Positions 54,610 to 64,000 of a DNA stretch of 64,000 bases are shown one piece after another. A model generated the notes under the pieces. It saw only the letters and a list, made by a program, of their open reading frames with translations. It did no database searches and was not told where the DNA came from. The stretch is taken from assembly GCA_025602905.1 (NCBI GenBank), contig JAHLKI010000035.1, positions 1 to 64,000 on the forward strand. Reading direction: 5' to 3'. Both the position numbers and the translations under genes were made by a program. Origin of the DNA: Phlyctochytrium arcticum. Lineage: Eukaryota; Chytridiomycota; Chytridiomycetes; Chytridiales; Chytridiaceae. Position 1 is the stretch's first letter. Each line of letters opens with the position of its first letter.

Positions 54610-57600
54610 TTATGTCCTCCCGCAGGTTTTGCGATGCCGCAACGCTTCTCCGGGGGTAAATACATAATCTTGACCACATTTGGAGCAAGAAAAAGGCTTT
54701 CGGTTCTGCTCATGTTTTTCTCCACTTGCTGGGGGGCCCTCAGGATTGGGCTGTGGGTTGAAAAGGGTGCTGGATACATCGAGCAGTGGAGGTTCATTAG
54801 ATTGCAACAAATCCTTGCACTCCACGACATCGGCTAAGCGTTTCTTGACCTTGCGAGTTATCTGTTTGGGGTCATGGCAGAAATATCGAACATGCGGCGT
54901 CACCTGGACGGCCGCCTGCTTTGAGATTTCCGATATGTAAATATCGTAACCAAACTGAGGAACAATATGTTAGTCCCGCGGTTTTGTTCTGCAAACCCCG
55001 CTCTTACCATGGCTTTCACCTCCTGAGTGCGAAGACGCTCCGCAGTAAAGTCTACCTCCAATTCGAGAAAGTCACTTAACTGAGCTACTCGGGATTGATA
55101 TGAATAACAGAGATTGTACCATGCACAGGACTATCGCACCTGAAACCTCTCCAGCTTCAAAGTCCAGATCTTGCCCTTTATGATATGTTCTCATCCCAAG
55201 CTCCCAGTCTCGATGCATCCGTTTTATTGTCGGCGGTAAAAATTCAATGTCCGACCAATCAGAAAACGACATGGCCGCTGCGGTCTCCACGGGGCGACCT
55301 GCTGTCGGAGGCCCGTGGTCTGCTAGTGTAGTCCCGAGCAGCACAGGGGGTTCTTCTCTTGCTAGTGCTGCAGAAGGGCGCAGCTTCCTGCTCAGCTTGA
55401 GATTGACCAGCTGAAATAGATTCCATCAGTCTACGATGCATGGGAACTGAGGTTACGGCTTGTTACCTCTAATTTTTGACGGATGATCGCATCCCACGAC
55501 ACTCGAAGATAATTGGATATTACAAGAACCTTTTGCGCCGTTTCCTTGTTGCCGAAGGATATATGCAGCCACTCATCCACGATGATGTGAAGGAGGTCAG
55601 GACTAACGTCGACTGATGTCCAAATTACAAAACGTTCAATACCAGGTGCGCAAGTATGGTACTTACTATTGTTACCAAAGAGGAGGCATCCAGCAAGCGC
55701 TGGAACACGAACAACATTCATTAAATATGGCTTGGTGGTCTCCAGAAGTTCTAGGTAGCAAAGGATCTCTTTGACATGCGTTCTCGCGTGTAAAGTGGCA
55801 AGCGTCTCTTCACCATCCACGCTATGTTGCTTTGTATACTCTAATTACCCATGCGGTCAGAATGCGGTATTGAACACTGCAAACATGATCAAAGCACCTT
55901 CAAATTTGGGTTGAATCAATTCGGGCTTGGAAGTAAAGACGCTTGCCGGATGCATGGAAACAAATCTAGATGGAGGTCTTGTCACATTTTCCAACAAGAT
56001 GACTCCAAGGCACAAAGCCTACCGTTTAGACCTGGTGTGGAAGACTTGATCCGTCAATTTCCTAGCGTGATTGGCCTCGTCTGGTGAAGCCAAATGCGGA
56101 TAAAGCCCAGAGCAGATGATGAGCTTCAACAGATTAACATCGCGATCAGAAAGATTTTCTACGTCGGATTGATTGAGGAGATCGGTTGCATTATGCTTCA
56201 GAGAGAATTCGAGCGCGTCCACTGACATGTTGCTGATATCTGAACCGACGTAAAAGAGCAATTCGCCGTCCTCGTTAAGACACAATAGATACCTTCGGTG
56301 GGGATGCTGTCATCATCAACAGCGTCTGTTTCCACCGCGTCGACTTTCAATATCTGACGACGACCAGCGGACATATGTCTCTTACGCCGCTCCAACATGC
56401 GGCGTTCTTCTCTGCGGCGGATAAAGTCCGGATCCTATATATACGAAATGAGCGGACCTCGCCTCAAACTTATATCACAACCGCAAATGCACTCACTCGC
56501 CAGTTGGGTTTCTCATTTTCTCGTTTGCGCTTGACAGCGCTACTATCCGAGATATCCGCACTGCCACGAATACCGAGGTAATCACGAAGCACGCTCTCGA
56601 ATTGTTGCTTTAGCTTGACCATCTCATATAGTCGTTGTTCTTCTAGCCCATGGCGCTTACACCAGTTGCGTGAAGATTCCTAAAGAACGGTCAGGATGAT
56701 GTCTCCCAACACATTCTATAAGGAAATACCTTTGACGCTTTCACTCGAAGCCACTCTGAAAATACATTCAACAAAGTGAATGGGTCTCCATGATTGGATT
56801 GCAAGGCCCGTCGCCGCTAGGAGCACTTCGCGTCAGTGAAAATCCGAAAATGACACAGCAGATAAACCTACCTCCAAAACGTCTGTTTTACCGTCAGATA
56901 CCCGAGAAAATGGAGACTGGACACTCAGAGCGGCAGCGAGCACGACTATTGGGTCAATCAATTCACTGATCTGTAGTTACAGGTCAAAGATGCGCACAAG
57001 AGTCTGGCGAAACGCAGGCACTGGTTTACCGAGCCTAAGATCAACATCTTCCCGAGTACGACATCCAATGGTAGGATGGCTAACAATCGTCCCAAAAGCG
57101 TGAGTTCCTCTTTTCTGTCGAGCGCGCCAAGCTGTTGCAATCGGTGCAACGAGAAGTTTATGCTGGTTTCTGCCGGTCGTTCTACGAAGTCGAAATCCCG
57201 GGGATCGCCAAGTCCATAGGCACGAATTTGTAGCAGTAGTGGTTCAAGAGGCATTCGCAGGATTTCTGGTACCGGAAATTCGTTCAAACGTTCGTATTCC
57301 AGCTTCGAGTAAAACCGATAACACTAGGACCGGAACAAAATTAGTCGCGTGTTGACAGAATCGGTCCTTTCCCCTACCTCGCCAGGACCGGTACGTCCAG
57401 CACGACCAGCGCGCTGTTTGGCACTCGATTGACTTATCCAAAATTCGGACAGCCGCGAAAGATTGGCTGAGGCATCGAACCCCATTTCTTTAACCTTCCC
57501 TTGAAGAAAAGTTCAGTCTCTGTGAAACGTTAGCATCGATCATGGCAGAATCAGAATTTACCAGAGTCGACAATGAAGCGCACGCCATCAATCGTGACAC

Positions 57601-59808
57601 TTGTCTCCGCTATATTCGTCGAAAGGATGCATTTCCGCACGCCGACTGGGGCTACCGCAAAAACCTATACGATTCGGTCAAGACGTTGTGCGTGGGACAG
57701 ACTTCAGAAACTTGAACTACCTTCTCTTGTTCTTCTACCGACAAGGAACTATGGAGCATCAGGATGATCCAGCGCCTGTAAAACGTTTTTAGAGACTGTC
57801 CCTTAGCATTCCCATGAAATGTTAAGCTACCGTGTATATCCGGCGTAACCAGTGAGTTCTTCGGCTAGCAATGAGATTTCATTGATTCCGCTAAGGAACA
57901 CTAGCATGTCTCCTCTTTCTGCAGCAGGGACCACCTGATCAATTTTTTCCATGATTCGCAGATATGGTGCTTTTCGAAGCTTAAAGATTAGTTCGTCTCC
58001 TCAGTGCGCTTTTGTGACATTTCATACCCGCAACTAGCTTGGTAGGTTTGGACGCTACAGACTGCCGGACGTCTGCTTCCAATCGCTCCTGATATAATCG
58101 GTCGTCAACAAGATTGCGGTCTTCTTCATCATTAGGGAGGTATTCGATCGATACAGGATACATTCGACCTGGAACCTGAAAAATACCAAATTCAACACGA
58201 GGTCTTAGTTCCTTTAGAAGAATGGATTGTTCGTACCTCTATGACTGGAGCATCAAAATATTTACTGAAGAGCTCGGCGTTGATCGTAGCAGACATGAGT
58301 ATGACTCGGATATCATCTCGATATGTCAGTAGGCGTTTCAAGACCCCAAGAAGGAAATCGCCTGTTGTAGGAAATTCTGTTAGTGGGACTATTATTGAGA
58401 TGCTTGCAATAAGCAGCCCACCTGTAATATGGCGCTCGTGCACTTCATCCACTATGATAACGTTGTACATGGAGAGCTCTGGATCACCCGCGAATTGGCG
58501 CAGTAAGACTCCCTAGATCGCATTCACTTTACGCCATCATGGACCATACATTATCGACCTACCTCTGTAAGAAACAGAATTTTGGTTTCATCGGTTTTGG
58601 TCCCTTCAAAGCGAACTTGATACGCTACTTTTGAGCCGTATACATTCATGCTCTCGTACCTGGCCATACATCCGCATGAGGTTACAAGACCGAATCGCAT
58701 TCGAAATCACATACCCAACTCGTCTGGCCAAACTATAACAGGCAATTCGTCTTGGCTGAGTACAGGCAATTTTATCATAGCCTGCGGCTGCGAGGTATTG
58801 TGGTACTTGCGTACTTTTTCCCGCACCCGTGTCAGCTAGATGGGCATTTTCAGGTACTTGGACGGGTGCGAGAGGAAAATGGATAAATACCTGCAATCAA
58901 CACTACTCGATGCTGGCCGACTGCCTGTACAATTTGCTCTTCGAGAGGTTTGATAGGAAGTGCAGCACGATCCTGTCATGGGTCTCTGTTTTCAGCGTCT
59001 CAATGCAAGTCATTTTGGACATGGGTTCTGTACCAGATCAATTTTGGCCTTTAGCTGTTCCATTTTCTTCTTTTGAAAATCTGTAAAGAGAGCCAACGCA
59101 TGGCGGGCATCTGCAATTGGATCACGGGAGGGTAGACTAGATTGCTTCGCTCTGGCGGTAGCCATCTGGGCAAGAATATTCTTTTCGCGCATAATGGCAA
59201 ACTTCTGGTAGAACTCTGAGACAACAAAATGAAAGCCATTGGCAGAAAGAAGAAAGAGAATAAGGGAGAAAATGTATGAATGTATTGCAAGTATAGAACA
59301 ATCTCGCTGCAAAGATACAAACATACTCGAGCCACAGATGTGAGTCTGTGATAATTGGGATTCCACATACCTTGGAATTCGTCGTATTGAGCCCCATGAC
59401 GGCGGAAGGACGCTTCCCCATCCCGGCCGAACAAGACTCTATCTGCTTCCCAACCCCAGGGAGGGGCAGGTTCTCGCTGACCACGGCTTGAGCTATACCC
59501 CGGGGACGAATGCTGCGGTATCGGAGTGGTGAGGCTCGCCTGGGAAAGCTTGGCAGGAACCTCTACGGCCTGCCGAGCAGCTTGAAGAGCCTCTTCTTGA
59601 CTAGCATATGGGGTTCGTGGCGGGTGATTTCTCTGCACGATCACACAACGGATCCGAATAAACAAACGTACTAGTGGAAAATGAGATCAGTAAAACGCTG
59701 GTGGCCTACATTTCTTCCTGAACGTCGACGGTCCCACTGCTCTCGCTCCGCAGCTTCTGTAGTCGTCTCCTCCCGCAGTGATCCATCGATGTTGTAGCGA
59801 AATTCCAT
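54610..59808 (-). CDS. DHX34: DEAH/RHA-type RNA helicase DHX34 (nonsense-mediated decay factor)
   Basis: A gene of about 20 exons. I traced exons 1-8 from 59808 to 58237, and exons 11-14 from 57775 to 57030. Motif I is [15 protein letters not shown], motif Ia [16 protein letters not shown], motif [10 protein letters not shown] (DEVH, as in DHX34), motif [13 protein letters not shown], motif [14 protein letters not shown] and motif [14 protein letters not shown]. The winged-helix and ratchet parts include [15 protein letters not shown]. Late blocks match DHX34 closely: [41 protein letters not shown], and the C-terminal zinc finger [23 protein letters not shown]34 promotes UPF1 phosphorylation in NMD. 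The exon-9/10 border near 58000 is unresolved and could hide a frameshift. The intron before 57499 ends AAG. Confidence 0.85.
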
Positions 59809-59979
59809 TACGGTGGAACTGCGCAGTTGGCTTCATGCCCAGCCCAGCTCCCCACTGACAGTAGACTGCTAAAACTTCAATCCGTAGATCTATAAAAAAC
59901 CAGAGCCCCTCCACACGGCTACCCTCAGTGAGGACAGCAGGGCGAGACTGGTCTTTTTGTCGCAGCAGCTAGCATCTAG

Positions 59980-62900
59980 ATGTTGAACGCTATTGCCACC
60001 AATCCTGACGCAGCGAATATGATGACTACCCAGGATGTGGTAGTGATCACCGAAGCTGGGTTTCCCGTGGAGAACATTCAGAAAAAGAAGAACAACAGGC
60101 GAAAAAAGAAGGGGAAGGGCCAAGAATCTCTGGTGGTGGAGAGTGTAGTACCGGTACCTGGCCCGTCAGTGTTGCCAGTAACTTCCGATTTCCAAGTTCC
60201 TGCCAGCTCACTTCCTTCGACACCCTCCGAGCAGCCGGCCGGTGCAGGCACGCCATCAAACAAGGGCGATGCCGGAGTTAATGTTGGCGATAAGAAAGTC
60301 AAGAAAGAGCGAACTCGAAAGCCAAAGAAAGCCGCTGTGAACGGAGCAACCGATGCCCCTCAAGACGCTCCAATCTCATCAGAGAAAACGTCACCATTAG
60401 TTGATACCAAAAAAACTATCTCTTCTGACAGTAAGCCGTCTGTTATTTCGCCCGAAGCCAAATCTACCGACAAGAAGAAAAGTCGGTCAAGTCGGTCAGC
60501 CAGGAAGGCAGCTATTACTGCCGCTGCGGAAGGACCATCCACTCAGAAGTCTACTCCAAACTTACGCCGCGGTTTCTGGCAATCTGCTGCCACTTTGGAT
60601 GACACTCGACATGGTACCCCGACCAAGGGGTATCAGGCCCCTTCAGTGGCCGACGCTGATACCGATGAGCTCGTGATCAATTTCGAAGACTTGATGGTAC
60701 GGGACAATTGGAATTCCACCCTTGAAAAGGGTAGGAGGGCGAAAAAGAGCTTTGGTGAAAGTGGAGGTGAAAAAGCTGATCAAGCTAATGGACGCGGTAG
60801 CGGATCAAAATCCGGTCAAAGCGTGGACCATGGGCCACGACGACATTCCCTCAATGAGCACCAAAGCAAGCATACCAGACAGCAAGGCTCAAACAGCCAC
60901 ACTGGCAATGAGATGAGAGCGCCGTTGAACAACGCTGTCACAAACGGTGAAAAGCCTCCTTCATATTTTGACAAGCCGGATTCGAATTGGCGCTCTCGTC
61001 AATCTGGCAGTAACAATAGAAACAAGCAAGCTCACGTTGATGATGATAATAGTCGTCATTGGAGACGGGGAGCGCCGCGTGATTCGACCGTTTTGCATGT
61101 AGAGATGCGAAAGGTACTGCCGTCTGGAACAGAGGTTGTGGAGCAGCGCGAATGGAGAAGGACCCCTGGCCCAGCTCAAAATGATTTGAATACTCCTCGC
61201 GGGGGAACCCCTCGATCGCACGGACAGAGAGGTGACAACTCGCATTTCCGAAAACAGAACGATGGCAGTCCGTCGCACTTCCGTAGAGATAACAATGATA
61301 GTCCCCGATCAGCCTTTGGTGGGCCTCGCAAGGCGTTCTTTACTGAGTAAGTAACAATTTGACCCTCTAATCCTTTCGGATTGCTCATTATTCTATAGAC
61401 ATTTATCGACAGAGGAAGTTTCTGCAGGACTGGAGAGCGGCATTATAGTTCGCGGCTCAGTCAGAATCAACCGAAGAAACAGAAATGATGCTTATGTCAC
61501 TGTGTTGGACAATTCGGGAACAAAGGTCACAACCGCTACCGACATTTATATATCTGGAATTCCGTTCCGGAACAGGGCTTTTGAAGGGGACGTTGTCGCA
61601 GTACAAATCTTGGAAGGCCGTGAACTGGAGCTTGCACGGCTGAAGGTAGAGAACTTTCGCGATCAACAGCGCCAGAAAAATATGGACCGCCAGGCAAGAT
61701 GCGACGCCACTGGCACAGATGAAGAAATGTCAAACGACGAGGAATCCGACCTTGAATTGATTGACAATGTGACTGCCGAACCGACCCCCGCTGCAGAAGA
61801 AGTTCCAGTTGATGATCGCACATTTGGGAAGGTAGTAGCTATTTTGGAGCGTCGGCGAGATCTGTCTTTTGCCGGGACGCTTTGCTTTGATCCGTTCCAA
61901 AAGCCAGGTGCCGAACAATCCACTTATGACCGCCCTTCCAAATATGTGTGGTTCAAGTCTTGTGATCACCGGGTACCGTTCATCATGATTCCCGTACATA
62001 AGGCTCCAAAGGATTTTCTTCAGGACCCATCAGCATTCTCCAAAATCTTGTTCAGCGCGACAGTCACTAACTGGCCGGCGCATTCTCAGCAGCCGTACGG
62101 TGCGGTCGTAGGCACTTTGGGGCAGATGGGGGAGATTGCCGTAGAAACGGCCGCGTTGTTGGTTGATGCTAATGTTACCTGGAATGAGTTCCCAGACAGT
62201 GTTCTGGATTGCCTTCCGCCAACTCCTTGGAAAATTCCTGAGAGCGAATTGGCAAAACGACGAGATTTTAGAAATGAGCGGATATTTTCAATCGATCCCG
62301 CTACTGCCCGTGATCTGGATGATGCGGTCTCTGTCAAACGCTTGCCTGACGGAAATTTCGAGGTTGGCGTGCATATTGCCGATGTTTCCTATTTTGTTGA
62401 AGAACAGAATGCGCTCGACAAGGAGGCTGCCATGCGTGCAACAACCGTTTACCTGGTACAAAAAGTAATTCCTATGCTTCCGCGACTGTTGTGTGAAGAA
62501 CTCTGCAGTTTGAACCCGGATGTTGAACGACTCGCCTTTTCCGTCACCTGGAAAATGGATGCACGCGCCCGGATCTTGGAAGCACCGTGGTTTGGCCGCT
62601 CTGTCATCAAATCTTGCGCCAAACTGAGCTATGAACACGCACAGCGCTTTATCGAAGGCAAAGATTGGGAGGGCTTGCCAGACGTTGGCTTATCCAAGGG
62701 AACAACGATTGAAGACATCAAGGAGGATACATTGCGACTCTACGAATTCAGCAAATTTCTGCGGGAGCGACGCTGCGAAGAGGGTGCCCTGTCCATGCAC
62801 AATATCAAACTCTGGTTTTCCATTGATCCTTTGGGAAATCCCATGGAAACTGGAGTTTACGAGTTGAAGGATAGTAACCGATTGATTGAGGAGTTTATGT

Positions 62901-63979
62901 TGTTGGCCAATATGGCGGTCGCACAGAAACTGGTCAGCGTTATGCCGCATGCTTCATTGTTACGGAACCACCCCCCACCTTTGAAGAAGGCCATTGAGGA
63001 GTTTGTAGTCTTTGCGGGCAAGATCGGGTATACTCTGGATGCGACTTCTTCTGGGTCTTTGCAGAAATCATTTGACGCAATCAAGAACCCGCTTCATCGA
63101 GAGGTTCTGAGGCAATTGTGTATCCGTCCCATGCAACGCGCCATGTACTTTTGTACTGGTTCTACGAGCATGGACAATTGGCGTCACTATGCCCTTGCCG
63201 TACCGGTCTACACCCACTTTACCTCTCCGATTCGACGATACTGTGATTTGGTCGTGCATCGCATGCTGCAAGCGGTACTGGACTTTGACGCGAGTGGAAA
63301 ATCTCTAGACGCCGCCAACACTCTTCCATTCAACCCAAAAGACATTGCGGCAGTAGCCACTCGTTGCAACGACTGTAAAGAAGCTAGTAAGATGGCCCAG
63401 GATGCAAGTCAAAACTTGTATCTTTGTGCATATCTGGCACGACTATGCAAGGCATTGGGAACTGTTAAGGACGGACTACTTGTCGACGCTGTCATCTGTA
63501 CCGTCGGGACTCGTGCCTATGACGTTTTGATCCCGGCTTACGGTATCGAATCTCGAGTCTGGTTGGAAGACAGTATTGAGACTGGCGAAGTTGTCGGATG
63601 TGAGGAAATTGCCAATATGGGAAATGCGGGTGCCGGACCAAGCGGGCTTCGCGTATTCTGGAAAAAGGACGGAGTGCCAGAAAAGGTTGTAGAGCCTGAA
63701 ACCGCTGTTTCGAGTCCCTCTCCGCGACCCCCTGGTACCCCTACCACCAAACGCCGCGTAGACCTGAAGACTGTGGAATCTCAAACTATTCGTCTATTTG
63801 ATCCCGTCGTTGTTCGGGTTGTTCCCATTTTAGACAAGTCTCCCCCGACATTCAAGGTGCATGCCGTCCGCCCGGGCACCCTCGCAACCGAGATTCCGAA
63901 CGGTATTTTGCGTGAAGCGTCCAAAGTCTCGACCGATGCCCTTGCGATGGGTTACGTGGATGTGGATGGTGCAGAGTAG
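59980..63979 (+). CDS. DIS3L2: DIS3L2-type 3'-5' exoribonuclease (RNase II/RNB family)
   Basis: Exons 59980-61346 and 61399-63979 (GTAAGT...CTATAG) give 1315 residues. The first 450 residues are disordered and Lys/Ser/Arg-rich with no PIN domain. The cold-shock domains follow (GSVRINRRNRNDAYVTVLD), and the RNB domain starts with the intact catalytic signature SIDPATARDLDDAVSVK, then HIADVSYFVEE and the VYLVQKVIPMLPRLLCEELC block. Later parts are RPMQRAMYFCTG, the HFTSPIRRYCDLVVHRML motif and an S1-like tail. No PIN domain and a complete catalytic Asp set set it apart from DIS3 and from the inactive fungal paralogue SSD1. It degrades uridylated RNA in the cytoplasm. Divergent from DHX34, 171 bp between starts. 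Confidence 0.88.
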
Positions 63980-64000
63980 GGAAGGAGGATTTGGTTTTGT

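Noticed and set aside
1..64000. CRISPR arrays or bacterial operons
   Set aside because: No spaced short repeats of that type were seen. Introns and single-gene units show a eukaryotic nuclear sequence.

Overview
The window is nuclear DNA of a fungus, most likely a zoosporic early-diverging one (Chytridiomycota or a relative). Genes are compact and mostly carry short spliceosomal introns of about 54-70 bases (GTRNGT donors, YAG acceptors). Fungal-type genes (SEN34, STS1/Cut8, RRP36, NOP16, DOT5-like peroxiredoxin, Mit_KHE1) sit beside genes that yeasts and moulds usually lack: a Frizzled/Smoothened-type receptor with an extracellular Cys-rich domain, LAMTOR5, DHX34, APC13 and a ZBBX-like protein. 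A Fanzor remnant fits the same placement. Lineage is inferred from gene content only.

Layout. 0-4.4 kb: a mitochondrial PPR gene cut by the window edge, a small two-exon gene, and a tandem second PPR copy broken by two frameshifts and a stop. 6.2-18.2 kb: Frizzled-like receptor, GNAT acetyltransferase, LRR protein, Mit_KHE1, NSUN-type m5C methyltransferase, TAF7, SEN34 and a caspase-like (C14) protease. 16.7-20.4 kb: two direct repeats of about 350 bp, copies of the 5' end and promoter of SEN34, bracket the C14 gene and a decayed gene with EsV-1-7 Cys/His repeats and a nuclease-like domain. 21.4-37.5 kb: secreted amine oxidase, LAMTOR5, a GPI-type wall protein, an unknown membrane protein, DGAT2, an SDR, APC13, tRNA-Cys, a formate/nitrite transporter, a broken dCACHE-like sensor and a small secreted protein. 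37.6-41.2 kb is gene-poor, with a 30-bp minisatellite and unassigned coding exons. 41.2-52.7 kb: STS1/Cut8, NOP16, RRP36, cytochrome b5, a Yop1/REEP-like ER-shaping protein, the ZBBX-like gene and a Dot5/BCP peroxiredoxin. 53.4-54.4 kb is a Fanzor (eukaryotic TnpB) remnant. 54.6-64 kb is a head-to-head pair: DHX34 helicase (NMD) and a catalytically intact DIS3L2-type exonuclease.

Many genes are divergent pairs with 170-280 bp between start codons (LRR/Mit_KHE1, NSUN/TAF7, SEN34/C14, RRP36/cytochrome b5, DHX34/DIS3L2). NOP16 and RRP36 (ribosome biogenesis) converge, and DHX34 and DIS3L2 (RNA decay) diverge, so some functional neighbours may share control. Genes for secreted or inducible products (GPI protein, SDR, transporter, small secreted protein) have clear TATA boxes. 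The points most worth a second look are the EsV-1-7/nuclease relic inside the direct repeats, the Fanzor relic, the Frizzled-type receptor, and recurrent AAG 3' splice sites.
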